Source: Candidatus Saliniplasma halalkaliphilum (GTDB lineage: Archaea; Thermoplasmatota; Thermoplasmata; Halarchaeoplasmatales; Halarchaeoplasmataceae). Taken from it: DNA of 18,687 nucleotides. Where the stretch lies: positions 1-18,687 of the forward strand of contig JAFDTG010000021.1 of NCBI GenBank assembly GCA_019594235.1, given 5' to 3'. Under the pieces are notes generated by a model. That model ran no database searches and was not told the origin of the DNA. It saw only the letters and a list, made by a program, of their open reading frames with translations. Below, in pieces: positions 1-8,477 of this stretch. Numbering within the stretch: position 1 is the first letter of the stretch; each line of letters starts with the position of its first letter. Position numbers and translations under genes: made by a program.

Positions 1-643
1 CCCTTGGATCATTATTTATTATCTTATCGATAGCCATCTTATCCTTTTTCTTGGCAGTCTCTTGGACGACATAGTGAGAGAAATCTGTAGAAGCAACTAC
101 AAGGATTTCTTTATCATCGCTTATATCATTAATTTTCTTTCCTACCTCTTCGGCCGTCTTATAATTCTGTATGTTGAAGGAAAGTGGCACCATTTTGATA
201 TCATCCCAGAGGTACTGTATAAATGGAAGCTGAACTTCCAAAGAATGTTCACCCATGTGAGCGGTATCGTTCATCTCTATTACTCCGCCGACTAACTCAT
301 CTGCAACTTCCCTGTCCACTTTAACATTACCAAAAGGTGTTTGAAAATCTTGATCTGTAACAGATACGGAAGCTCCCATGCCTCTGTGGTTAGGCCCTAA
401 TATTATAAACAAATCCGGTTTACCATCCTCATAAACTTCTTTATAGGCGTGTGCAGCTACAGGTCCTGAATAAGCAAATCCAGCATGGGGAGAAACTATA
501 CCTTTTATATTATGGAGCTTTCCTTCATTTTCAGGGATCTTACCGGGTCCTAATTCATGTAAAAAACATTCTTCGATCTTTTTCTTAAGGGACTTTTCAG
601 AACCGGGATAGAACTGTCCAGCAACTGCAGGTTTCCTAACCAT
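1..643 (-). CDS. MEMO1 family protein (AmmeMemoRadiSam system protein B), left copy, cut by window edge
   Basis: The minus strand is open from an ATG at 643 to the left edge, giving 214 codons without a stop; the C-terminus lies outside the window. It matches the complete copy at 10214-11029 codon for codon with no gaps, at roughly 85% identity by eye. The N-terminus (MVRKPAVAGQFYPG), the two conserved histidines (SPHAG and GPNHRG, residues 53 and 86), the EHSLEVQ motif and ASTDFSHY are all present. Memo proteins are structurally related to non-heme iron dioxygenases; in archaea they often sit beside AMMECR1 and a radical SAM enzyme, and their biochemical role is unsettled. The ATG at 643 is favoured because GGTGA lies four bases upstream, and the codon before it is ATC here but ATG in the other copy. 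It is divergent from rtcA. Confidence 0.9.
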   Translation of the reverse strand, partial: MVRKPAVAGQFYPGSEKSLKKKIEECFLHELGPGKIPENEGKLHNIKGIVSPHAGFAYSGPVAAHAYKEVYEDGKPDLFIILGPNHRGMGASVSVTDQDFQTPFGNVKVDREVADELVGGVIEMNDTAHMGEHSLEVQLPFIQYLWDDIKMVPLSFNIQNYKTAEEVGKKINDISDDKEILVVASTDFSHYVVQETAKKKDKMAIDKIINNDPR

Positions 644-744
644 GATCTCACCATTTCAGACAATGAAATAGTACATACTTAAATCTGTCGAAAGGACGTT
701 TGAAAGAAAAACAAATAAGTCCCCTGTTTCATCTTGTGTAACAT
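644..744. promoter_or_regulatory. Divergent promoter region between memo and rtcA (left arm)
   Basis: Two AT-rich boxes sit back to back. ACAAATAAG at 711-719 lies about 30 bases before the rtcA ATG. GATTTAAGT (677-685 read on the minus strand) lies about 35 bases before the memo ATG. Both boxes are kept in the other arm. The rtcA box is so close that its transcript is probably leaderless; memo has a short leader with GGTGA. Assignment is by spacing and conservation only. Confidence 0.55.
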
Positions 745-1743
745 ATGATCGAGATCGACGGTTCCTACGGCGAAGGTGGAGGTCAGATACTCAGAACAGC
801 GGTAGCCATGTCCATGATCACAGATACGAAAATCAAAGTCAACAATATCAGGGCCAACCGACCAAATCCAGGTCTTTCACATCAGCATCTTAAATCTCTA
901 GAAGCCGCAGTTGGCATCAGTAACGGAAGTGCAAGAGGACTGGAAAAAGGTTCGAAAAGTGTAGAGTTTGAGCCTGGAGATATAGAGGGAGGTTTCTATC
1001 GGTTCGATATCGGTACTGCAGGTAGTGTTACACTGATGCTTCAAGCACTACTACCTCCTGCAGTTATATCTGGAAAAGATCTGACCATAGAATTGAAAGG
1101 AGGAACCGACGTCAAATGGTCTCCACCCTATGATTACTTCGAAAATGTTTTTCTTAAACATCTAGAAGATATTGGTTGTGAGGTAAATTCAAAGTTGATC
1201 AAAAGAGGACACTACCCTAAAGGGGGCGGTAAGATCAGAGTTGATATCTCGTCGGGTGATTTAAAAAAACCAGAATACTCTACAGAAGTGTCTGAGATCA
1301 AAGGTAAAGCTTTCGTTACAGACCTCCCGGATCACATAATGGAAAGGATGAAGAGATCCGTTCTAAAAGAATTCCTTGATATCCCAGTATCTATCAAAAC
1401 AGGATCTTACAGTTCAAGCAGTCCGGGAACAGGTATAACTATCTGGACTGAAGGAGAAAGAACCTTAGGCTGTGGGAAACTTGGTGAGAAGGGAGTTCCC
1501 GCTGAAAAAGTGGGAAAAGAAGCCGCTGATACACTTAAAAAATTAATCTCAAATGATGTGCATTTGGATAATTGGAGCTCGGATCAGCTGGTACCGTTCC
1601 TATCTATAGTTAAAGACCACGGCGAATTGACGGTTCTAGAAAAAACAGGACACCTGGAAACCAATATATGGGTTGTTAACAAATTTGTAAAAGATAGTAT
1701 AAGTTTGAAAAGGATCGATGATCATTATTTATTGAAGTATTAG
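745..1743 (+). CDS. rtcA: RNA 3'-terminal phosphate cyclase RtcA (left copy)
   Basis: A 332-residue protein of normal archaeal RtcA length. RtcA uses ATP to convert an RNA 3'-phosphate into a 2',3'-cyclic phosphate through an enzyme-AMP intermediate. Family signatures are the N-terminal GSYGEGGGQILRTA, RPNPGLSHQH, the RGHYPKGGGK motif near residues 155-163, and TGHLETNIWVV, whose His (residue 303) corresponds to the adenylated histidine. It is first in a plus-strand operon with the pyrimidinone reductase (12-base gap) and mut7-C. The ATG at 745 follows a TATA-like box by about 30 bases and has no clear ribosome binding site, suggesting a leaderless message. A diverged second copy (about 86% identical by eye) lies at 9115-10113. 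Confidence 0.95.
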   Translation: MIEIDGSYGEGGGQILRTAVAMSMITDTKIKVNNIRANRPNPGLSHQHLKSLEAAVGISNGSARGLEKGSKSVEFEPGDIEGGFYRFDIGTAGSVTLMLQALLPPAVISGKDLTIELKGGTDVKWSPPYDYFENVFLKHLEDIGCEVNSKLIKRGHYPKGGGKIRVDISSGDLKKPEYSTEVSEIKGKAFVTDLPDHIMERMKRSVLKEFLDIPVSIKTGSYSSSSPGTGITIWTEGERTLGCGKLGEKGVPAEKVGKEAADTLKKLISNDVHLDNWSSDQLVPFLSIVKDHGELTVLEKTGHLETNIWVVNKFVKDSISLKRIDDHYLLKY

Positions 1744-1755
1744 AGGGCGATATGA

Positions 1756-2388
1756 ATGAAACCTAAAGTGATCGTGAACGTAGCCATGTCCGCCGACGGC
1801 AAGATAGCATTACCTGACAGGAGTGAGGTCAAGATATCCGGTGAAGAGGATTTCAAAAGAGTTCACGAACTGAGAAATGATGTAGACGCAATTTTAGTGG
1901 GTATAGGGACGGTGTTAGCGGATGATCCAAAACTCACGGTTAAAGATAGGTTTGTAGAAGATCCTAAACATCCATTGAAAATAGTTCTCGATTCTAAAGA
2001 TCGAACACCTAAAGATGCAAAATTGTTTCGAGAAGGAGATTTTCTTATCGCAACTACGAAAAAGATAGACCAGGATGGTTGGATCAAGTGTGGAGATGGT
2101 AACAAAGTAGATCTATCGAAATTGATGAAAATCTTGGAAAAGAAAGGTATTGAAAGTGTTCTAGTCGAGGGAGGAGGTGAAGTGATATATTCCTTCTTGA
2201 AAGAAAGATTAGTCGATGAGTACTATGTATTCGTAGGAAGCATGGTGATAGGTGGGAGAAACTCTCCAACTCCTGCCGATGGAATGGGTGCCCAAGATAT
2301 AGATGATATAATAAGTCTAAGGCTGTACGATCATCAAACTTTAGACGATGGTATGTTACTCAAATATCGAGTGGAGTATCATGACTAA
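1756..2388 (+). CDS. arfC: 2,5-diamino-6-ribosylamino-4(3H)-pyrimidinone 5'-phosphate reductase (left copy)
   Basis: A 210-residue RibD C-terminal (dihydrofolate-reductase-like) protein of the archaeal type. It uses NAD(P)H to reduce the ribosyl group of the pyrimidinone intermediate to ribityl, an early step towards riboflavin and the deazaflavin of F420; the Methanocaldococcus enzyme is known as ArfC. Visible family features are VNVAMSADGKIA at the N-terminus, RNDVDAILVGIGTVLADDP, LVEGGGEVIYSF and GGRNSPTP. It lacks a deaminase domain, as expected for the archaeal route. It starts 12 bases after rtcA behind a GAGGGCGAT stretch that is conserved in the other arm, and its last 8 bases overlap the mut7-C start, so translational coupling is likely. 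Confidence 0.92.
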   Translation: MKPKVIVNVAMSADGKIALPDRSEVKISGEEDFKRVHELRNDVDAILVGIGTVLADDPKLTVKDRFVEDPKHPLKIVLDSKDRTPKDAKLFREGDFLIATTKKIDQDGWIKCGDGNKVDLSKLMKILEKKGIESVLVEGGGEVIYSFLKERLVDEYYVFVGSMVIGGRNSPTPADGMGAQDIDDIISLRLYDHQTLDDGMLLKYRVEYHD

Positions 2389-2827
2389 ATTTTTAGTGGA
2401 TAGGATGCTGGGACAGACGACGAAATGGCTGAGATTCATGGGCATCGATGCAAAATATGCGCCAAAGGGTGACGACGAGAAACTCTTAGAGATCGCAGAA
2501 GAGGAGGATAGGGTTTTAATAACTCGTGATAAGGAATTGGCTAACAACGATAGAGTCATGCTCGTTGAAAAGGCACCTCCGGAGGAGATCATCCCTAAAA
2601 TATTGAAGATATATGACACAGAATTGAAACCTCTTACTAGATGTTCGAACTGTAACACCTTAGTTGAGAAAATAGAAAAACAAGAAATTATCGGTAAAGT
2701 ACCCGAGGGAGTCTTAGAAAGAAACGACGAGTTCTGGATCTGTGATGGATGCGGTAAAGTGTATTGGAAAGGTACCCATTGGGAAAATATACTTAAAAAG
2801 ATAGATAAGATGAAAGAAAAGTTTTGA
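2381..2827 (+). CDS. Mut7-C (PIN-like) RNase domain protein with C-terminal zinc ribbon (left copy)
   Basis: A 148-residue Mut7-C family protein. The N-terminal PIN-like part shows FLVDRMLGQTTKWLRFMG with Asp7, and LITRDKEL with Asp50, both expected to bind metal; the C-terminal part has paired cysteines 88/91 and 121/124 forming a zinc ribbon ending in YWKGTHW. The family is predicted to be an RNase; the substrate of this archaeal branch is not known. The ATG at 2381 is preferred to an in-frame ATG at 2348, because it follows GTGGAG by four bases, begins where family members begin, and is kept in the other copy. It overlaps the reductase stop by 8 bases and converges with the MMPL gene after a 5-base gap. 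Confidence 0.88.
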   Translation: MTKFLVDRMLGQTTKWLRFMGIDAKYAPKGDDEKLLEIAEEEDRVLITRDKELANNDRVMLVEKAPPEEIIPKILKIYDTELKPLTRCSNCNTLVEKIEKQEIIGKVPEGVLERNDEFWICDGCGKVYWKGTHWENILKKIDKMKEKF

Positions 2828-2832
2828 AGGGT

Positions 2833-5502
2833 TCACTCTTTTTTCACATTTTTACCGTTTCTAGCCCATAGCATCAGTGCTGAAGGTAGTATGAATACTG
2901 CAGCCAAGAAACTGTAAGTTATGGCCAAAGCCGTGATATAACCGAACTGTGATAGAGGTAAAATATCAGAGGTCGAAAGTATTCCAAAGGCAGCAACCGT
3001 TGTCATGGCTGAACCGAAAAGGGCTGCTCCCGTATTCTGGACCGTTTCATGTACAGCCCCATAAAGGTCAGAGTTCAAACGTTCTTCATTGAATCGATGG
3101 GTTATATGGATACTGTAATCAACACCCATCCCTACCGTTAAAGCAGTGATACTCACTGTCATGACATTCAATGAAACACCGGTAAGATACATAGTGCCTA
3201 CGATCCATAATGTGATTATGGCCACTGGTGCAGTGGTGATGATCCCTAATAATATGGACTTGTGAAGAAAATAAAATACTATGCTGAGCGAGATCGCTAC
3301 AATTAAAATAGTAGCCATGAGTGATCTGAGTTGAGTCGATGTCAACTCAGTGGTTGTATCATGACCTACCATAGATCCACTTGTGATCTTGGCAGTGAAT
3401 CCTTCATCCCTAAGCGGTTTGACATCATCTTCCAACTCCCGCTCGAGTATCTCAGCGTTAGATAGATCTTCGTTGATCCTTCTTTGATCTTCAAGTAAAC
3501 GTATCCTTCCAGAGGTGTATTCTCCATCCTCGGTTCGATAAATTACGTTCATTATCGCTCTCCTGCTTTCCTCAAAATCAAAAAGCATATCATAAAGCTC
3601 TGTTACATTCTGATCTGGAATCCCATCGTCGTTTGTATCACTATCAGAGAAAGCCTGAACTATCGTGGCATTGTATTCAGAGCTCCCTCTTGGAGCAGTA
3701 CCGAATCTTTGTAGAACAGTCAGAGGAGACATAACATCACCACCGTCCCCACCGACCATATCGCTGTCACGGATGTTTTCTCTTGTATCATGCAAAGCAT
3801 ATAGATATCGTGATGAATCAACTTCTCCTTCCGTCAGGATATGTGCGTAAGAAGTAGTGATGTTAAAATTATCTTGTATGTACAAGATATTTTGACTCTG
3901 GGGCTGGTCTTCCGGTAAGAAGTCTTGGATGTTGAAAGTAGAATCGATATTGACAACCCCGTAGATAGAAGCCGTTGTTATCAATATAACTACTATTAAA
4001 ACTACTAAAGGATACCTATCTGCTGCATCAGCAGATGCTGTGAGTGCTCGGCTGATAACATCTATTTTCTTTTCATCTATCTTATCATTTAAGCTCCTTT
4101 TAGACTTGCTCCCAGAAGATTTATTTCCTTTATTTTGTCTTTCATCGATAAGCTGTAAAACTGCCGGTAAGAAAGCTATCATCAATAGGAAACTGGAAGT
4201 GATACCTACTGCTGCAAGTACTCCGAACTGCCTCATAACTTGAATATTACTCAGTGTATTCGATAGGAAACCTACTGCTGTAGTGAAGGTTGTCAATATC
4301 AGGGCACCGCCAACGGTAGCTATAGTTATCTTAGTTGCAGCTTTTGGATGATATCCGTCGTCCTTTTCCTCCCTGTACCTCATCACCATATGTATTCCAT
4401 AATCTATGACCAAACCAGTTATCAGAATAGGAACTGCGATTATCATCGGGTTGAATTCATAACCTAGTAAAACTCCAAAACCGAAGGTCCAGACGATGGC
4501 TATACCTAATGATCCTAGACTCAGAACAGTTTCCAGTAAAGAGCGATATACGATCAGGAGTATTATGACGACTATGACAAAGGCTGCTGGCAGGAGCCTC
4601 TGTAAGCTTCTATTAGCACTCTCGTTTATCTCTTCCATCATCACCTGTTGAGCAGAAACCCTGACCTGCGAATTTTCTGGTACTTGATCTCCTAACTCGA
4701 TTATTCTCCTCTGTGCTTCTAACCTCTCATCCCTTTCAAATTCCCTATCCAAGAAAGCTATCCCGATGGAACTCTTTGCCCTTATACTTTCGATGTCATC
4801 AGATGGTGAATAATCTCTACTGACAGTAGAACTGATCATCCCCCTCATCTGATAGATTAATTGACTTAATCTAATTGAATCTCGAAGCATGGTTTTAGAT
4901 TCATCGAACATCTGATTCGATCGTATAACCATCGATAGGTTTTCTTTGACCGAGTCATGATATCTCTCTAGAACTCCAACATGCCAATTTTGATCAGTAA
5001 GTTGAAGACTTTCGATAGTTTGTTCTAAATTATATTCCAAATTACCAAGATATTCAAGTGAACTATCTGCATAGCGCTCCATCTCCTCAAGATTGTTTAC
5101 ACCTTCATTTATCGAATCATTCAGTCTAGATGGGTCGTAAGTATTTACATCTGATACGGTCCTCTTTATTTCATCATCATCCATATCAGATAATTTTTCC
5201 TTCTTTTCTTCTGTAGAAAGTGTGAGTGATGGGGCATCACCTTCTAAACCATCCATTATAGGTTCCTGCAGATGTTCTAAATGCTCTGAGATACCAAAAA
5301 ATGTTAGAACCATACCACGGGATATATTCTTTTGATCATCGGTAATCGTTTCGGATCCGAGTATGATTTTAGTTCCATCTACCAGGTCATAGAATGGGCT
5401 ATGTGCAACTGTTGTGGTCCCCATCTCGTCCAGCCAGTTCTCTAAATAAAGTGATGCATCATAATGATCTTCTATTGAGCTAAGATTATGCATCAATTCC
5501 AT
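2833..5502 (-). CDS. MMPL/RND-superfamily membrane transporter, N-terminally truncated (left copy)
   Basis: An 889-residue RND/MMPL-like protein built as two halves. The first visible membrane cluster (five helices, about residues 303-453) contains GLVIDYGIHMVMRY, and the second (about 725-885) contains GMGVDYSIHITHRF; these aspartate-bearing helices are the usual proton-relay positions. A single helix at about 497-517 followed by DSTFNIQDFLPEDQ starts the second half. The matching first helix and PED segment that should open the first half are missing, so the gene is truncated by very roughly 70-100 residues. The frame stays open upstream of the ATG at 5502 but runs into antisense of the right-hand copy. 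No promoter is visible. The substrate is unknown; such proteins export lipids or hydrophobic compounds. Confidence 0.85.
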   Translation of the reverse strand: MELMHNLSSIEDHYDASLYLENWLDEMGTTTVAHSPFYDLVDGTKIILGSETITDDQKNISRGMVLTFFGISEHLEHLQEPIMDGLEGDAPSLTLSTEEKKEKLSDMDDDEIKRTVSDVNTYDPSRLNDSINEGVNNLEEMERYADSSLEYLGNLEYNLEQTIESLQLTDQNWHVGVLERYHDSVKENLSMVIRSNQMFDESKTMLRDSIRLSQLIYQMRGMISSTVSRDYSPSDDIESIRAKSSIGIAFLDREFERDERLEAQRRIIELGDQVPENSQVRVSAQQVMMEEINESANRSLQRLLPAAFVIVVIILLIVYRSLLETVLSLGSLGIAIVWTFGFGVLLGYEFNPMIIAVPILITGLVIDYGIHMVMRYREEKDDGYHPKAATKITIATVGGALILTTFTTAVGFLSNTLSNIQVMRQFGVLAAVGITSSFLLMIAFLPAVLQLIDERQNKGNKSSGSKSKRSLNDKIDEKKIDVISRALTASADAADRYPLVVLIVVILITTASIYGVVNIDSTFNIQDFLPEDQPQSQNILYIQDNFNITTSYAHILTEGEVDSSRYLYALHDTRENIRDSDMVGGDGGDVMSPLTVLQRFGTAPRGSSEYNATIVQAFSDSDTNDDGIPDQNVTELYDMLFDFEESRRAIMNVIYRTEDGEYTSGRIRLLEDQRRINEDLSNAEILERELEDDVKPLRDEGFTAKITSGSMVGHDTTTELTSTQLRSLMATILIVAISLSIVFYFLHKSILLGIITTAPVAIITLWIVGTMYLTGVSLNVMTVSITALTVGMGVDYSIHITHRFNEERLNSDLYGAVHETVQNTGAALFGSAMTTVAAFGILSTSDILPLSQFGYITALAITYSFLAAVFILPSALMLWARNGKNVKKE

Positions 5503-5540
5503 AAAGTCCCCTTGATATTGTAAAACGAGATCCCATAGGC
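5503..5540. other. Head-to-head junction between the two MMPL genes
   Basis: Only 38 bases separate the first usable start codons of two divergent membrane-protein genes. In the plus direction the frame is open from 5505, just after an in-frame TAA at 5502-5504. In the minus direction the left gene's frame stays open through this stretch, reading LVLQYQGDF before its first ATG. I see no convincing TATA box for either gene and no direct repeat, terminal inverted repeat or transposase fragment. The breakpoint probably lies within about 5505-5535. Confidence 0.7.
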
Positions 5541-8021
5541 GTGGTTCTAACGTTTTTTGGTATCTCCGAACATTTAGAACTTCTGCAGGAACCTATAATG
5601 GATGGTTTAGAAGGTGATGCCCCGTCACTCACACTTTCTACAGAAGAAAAGAAGGAAAAATTATCTGAGATGACCGATGAAGACATCAAGAGGACAGTGT
5701 CGGATGTAAATACCTACGACCCATCTAGACTAAATGATTCGATAAATGAGGGTGTAAATAATCTTGAGGAGATGGAGGAGTATGCAGATAGTTCACTAGA
5801 TAATCTTGGTAATTTGGAAGATAATTTAGAACAAACTATCGAAAGTCTTCAACTTACTGGACAAAATTGGCATATTGGAGTTCTAGATATATATCACGAG
5901 TCAGTCAATGAAAACCTATCAATGGTTATAGAATCGAATCAGATGTTTGCCGAATCGAAAACCATGCTTCGTGATTCTATTAGATTAAGTCACCTCATCA
6001 GACAGATGGGTGGGATGATCAGTTCTACGGTCAGTAGAGATTATTCACCAACCGATGACTTTGAAAGTATAAGTGCAAAGAGTTCCATCGGAATAGCTTT
6101 CTTGGATAGGGAATTCGAAAGAGATGAGAGGTTGGAAGCACAGAAAAGAATAATCGAGTTAGGTGATCAAGAACCAGAAAATTCGGAGATCAGGGTTTCA
6201 GCCCAACAGGTGATGATGGAAGAGATAAACGAGAGTGCTAATAGAAGCTTACAGAGGCTTCTCCCCGCTGCCTTTGTCATAGTCGTCATAATACTCCTAA
6301 TCGTTTATCGCTCTTTACTGGAAACTGTTTTGAGTTTAGGATCATTAGGTATAGCCATCGTCTGGACTTTCGGTTTTGGAGTTTTACTAGGGTATGAATT
6401 CAACCCGATGATAATCGCAGTTCCAATTCTGATAACTGGGCTCGTAATAGATTATGGAATACACATGGTTATGAGGTATAGGGAGGAAAAGGATGACGGA
6501 TACCATCCAAAAACTGCAACCAAGATAACTATCGCGACTGTTGGTGGTGCACTGATATTGACAACATTTACCACTGCAGTAGGTTTCCTGTCGAACACGC
6601 TTAGTAACATTCTGGTTATGAGACAGTTTGGTGTTCTTGCTGCAGTAGGTATCACGTCTAGTTTCCTATTGATGATAGCCTTCTTACCGGCAGTTTTACA
6701 GCTGGTTGATGAACGTGAAAATAAAGGAAACAAATCCTCTAAAAACAAGTCTAAGCGGGATTTAACTGATAAGATCGATGAAAAGAAAATAGATGTGATC
6801 AGCAGAGCACTTACTGCATCTGCTGATGCAGCTGACAGTTATCCTTTAGCAGTTTTGATAGTAGTTATATTGATCACAACGGCTTCAATCTACGGAGTTG
6901 TTAATATCGATTCTACTTTCAATATCCAGGACTTCTTACCGGAAGATCAGCCACAGAGTCAGAATATCATGTACATCCAAGATAATTTTAACGTGACTAC
7001 TTCTTACGCACATATCTTGACGGAAGGCGAAGTTGATTCACCGCAATATCTATATGCTTTACAAGAAACAAGGGAAAATATCCGTGACAGCGATATGGTG
7101 GGTGGAGACGGGGGAGATGTCATGTCCCCCCTAACCGTTTTACAAAGATTCGGTACTGCTCCTAGAGGAAGCTCTGAATATAATGCCACCATAGTTCAGG
7201 CTTTCTCCGATAGCGATACAAACAACGATGGGATCCCAGATAGGAATGTGACAGAGCTCTTTGATATGCTGTTTGATTTTGAGGAAAGTAGGAGTGCGGT
7301 GATGAACGTTATTTACCGAACCGAGGATGGAGAATATACCTCTGGGAGGATACGTCTACTGGAAGATCAAAGAAGTATTAATGAAGATCTAGCCAACGCT
7401 GAGATTCTAGAGCAGGAGTTGGAAGATGATGTCAAACCGCTTAAGGATGAAGGATTCACAGCTAAAATCACAAGTGGATCTATGATTGGTCATGATACAA
7501 CTGCTGAGTTGACATCTACCCAACTCAGATCATTGTTGGTAACGATCATAGTTGTGGCTATCTCACTCAGTGTAGTATTTTATTTCCTTCATAAGTCTAT
7601 ATTATTAGGGATCATCACAACTGCACCGGTGGCCATAATCACGCTATGGATCGTGGGTACTATGTACATCACCGGTGTTTCATTGAATGTCATGACCGTA
7701 AGCATCACCGCTTTAACTGTAGGGATGGGTGTTGATTACAGTATCCATATCACCCATCGATTCAATGAAGAACGTTTGAATTCTGACCTTTACGAGGCTG
7801 TACATGAAACGGTCCAGAATACAGGAGCCGCCCTTTTCGGTTCAGCGATGACAACGGTTGCCGCTTTCGGTATACTTTCGACCTCTGATATTTTACCTCT
7901 ATCACAGTTCGGTTATATCACGGCTTTAGCCATAACTTACAGTTTCTTGGCTGCAGTGTTCATACTACCTTCAGCACTGATGTTATGGGCGAAAAACAGT
8001 AACGATGTGAAGAAAGAGTGA
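5541..8021 (+). CDS. MMPL/RND-superfamily membrane transporter, N-terminally truncated (right copy)
   Basis: 826 residues, aligning without gaps to residues 64-889 of the left copy with about 92% identity by eye. It retains the first five-helix cluster (about 240-390), the lone helix at about 434-454, the outer domain and the second five-helix cluster (about 663-820). It lacks the first helix and also the 63 extra residues of the left copy. The only plausible start is GTG at 5541; upstream codons back to the TAA at 5502 contain no ATG. The frame carries no internal stop, so it either broke recently or its N-terminus was lost in an assembly join. Expression is doubtful because no promoter is visible. 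It converges with mut7-C after a 9-base gap. Confidence 0.82.
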   Translation: MVLTFFGISEHLELLQEPIMDGLEGDAPSLTLSTEEKKEKLSEMTDEDIKRTVSDVNTYDPSRLNDSINEGVNNLEEMEEYADSSLDNLGNLEDNLEQTIESLQLTGQNWHIGVLDIYHESVNENLSMVIESNQMFAESKTMLRDSIRLSHLIRQMGGMISSTVSRDYSPTDDFESISAKSSIGIAFLDREFERDERLEAQKRIIELGDQEPENSEIRVSAQQVMMEEINESANRSLQRLLPAAFVIVVIILLIVYRSLLETVLSLGSLGIAIVWTFGFGVLLGYEFNPMIIAVPILITGLVIDYGIHMVMRYREEKDDGYHPKTATKITIATVGGALILTTFTTAVGFLSNTLSNILVMRQFGVLAAVGITSSFLLMIAFLPAVLQLVDERENKGNKSSKNKSKRDLTDKIDEKKIDVISRALTASADAADSYPLAVLIVVILITTASIYGVVNIDSTFNIQDFLPEDQPQSQNIMYIQDNFNVTTSYAHILTEGEVDSPQYLYALQETRENIRDSDMVGGDGGDVMSPLTVLQRFGTAPRGSSEYNATIVQAFSDSDTNNDGIPDRNVTELFDMLFDFEESRSAVMNVIYRTEDGEYTSGRIRLLEDQRSINEDLANAEILEQELEDDVKPLKDEGFTAKITSGSMIGHDTTAELTSTQLRSLLVTIIVVAISLSVVFYFLHKSILLGIITTAPVAIITLWIVGTMYITGVSLNVMTVSITALTVGMGVDYSIHITHRFNEERLNSDLYEAVHETVQNTGAALFGSAMTTVAAFGILSTSDILPLSQFGYITALAITYSFLAAVFILPSALMLWAKNSNDVKKE

Positions 8022-8030
8022 GTGATTATC

Positions 8031-8477
8031 TCAAACCTTTTCTTTCATTTTATCTATCTTTTCAAGTATATTTTCCCAGTGGGTTCCTTTCCAATACACC
8101 TTATCGCATCTATCACAGATCCAGAATTCATCGTTTCTTTCTAAAACTCCCTCAGGTACTTTATCTACAACTTTTGATTTATCAATTTTCTCAACCAGGG
8201 AGTTACAATTCGAACATATAGTAAGAGGTTTCAACTCAGTTTGATAAATTTTCAATACTTCAGGGATGATCTCCTCCGGCGGTGCTTTTTCAACGAGCAT
8301 GACCCTATCGTTGTTGGCTAATTCTTTATCACGGGTTATAATCACTCTATCCTCTTCTTCAGCGATTTTTAAAAGTTTCTCGTCGTCACCCTTTGGCGCA
8401 TATTTTGCGTCGATGCCCAGGAACCTGAGCCATTTCGTTGTCTGTCCCAGCATCCTATCTACTAGAAATTTAGTCAT
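8031..8477 (-). CDS. Mut7-C (PIN-like) RNase domain protein with zinc ribbon (right copy)
   Basis: 148 residues, about 88% identical by eye to the left copy and without gaps. The two acidic motifs (LVDRML and ITRDKEL) and all four zinc-ribbon cysteines (88, 91, 121, 124) are kept. Between and next to the last cysteine pair, glycines are replaced (CDRCDK here, CDGCGK in the left copy), which should not prevent metal binding. The start at 8477 is chosen because it matches the left copy; an adjacent ATG at 8480 and an upstream in-frame ATG at 8510 are alternatives. It overlaps the reductase stop by 8 bases, as in the other arm. Confidence 0.87.
   Translation of the reverse strand: MTKFLVDRMLGQTTKWLRFLGIDAKYAPKGDDEKLLKIAEEEDRVIITRDKELANNDRVMLVEKAPPEEIIPEVLKIYQTELKPLTICSNCNSLVEKIDKSKVVDKVPEGVLERNDEFWICDRCDKVYWKGTHWENILEKIDKMKEKV

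Larger units (their letters stand above)
1..5325 (+). repeat. Left arm of a >5.3 kb inverted duplication
   Basis: This arm carries memo, rtcA, reductase, mut7-C and the MMPL gene as the mirror image of 5529-10856. Pairing is nearly gap-free: coordinates sum to 10857 in memo, 10858 through rtcA, reductase and mut7-C, and 10854 in the MMPL gene. The only net length changes are in two intergenic gaps. Homology stops near 5325, where the left MMPL gene carries about 63 extra N-terminal codons that have no partner on the right. The left limit lies outside the window. No transposase, terminal repeat or target duplication is seen at the inner end. Confidence 0.93.

Noticed and set aside
62..295. 77-codon plus-strand open frame at the left end
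   Set aside because: It is a shadow antisense to memo, whose frame matches the complete copy at 10214-11029.
2348..2380. Upstream in-frame start for mut7-C
   Set aside because: The extra residues overlap the reductase, do not resemble the family start, and a GTGGAG ribosome binding site precedes the later ATG in the left arm.
5486..5689. 67-codon minus-strand open frame spanning the central junction
   Set aside because: It is antisense to the right MMPL copy and shows no family features; it exists only because the junction sequence lacks stops in that frame.
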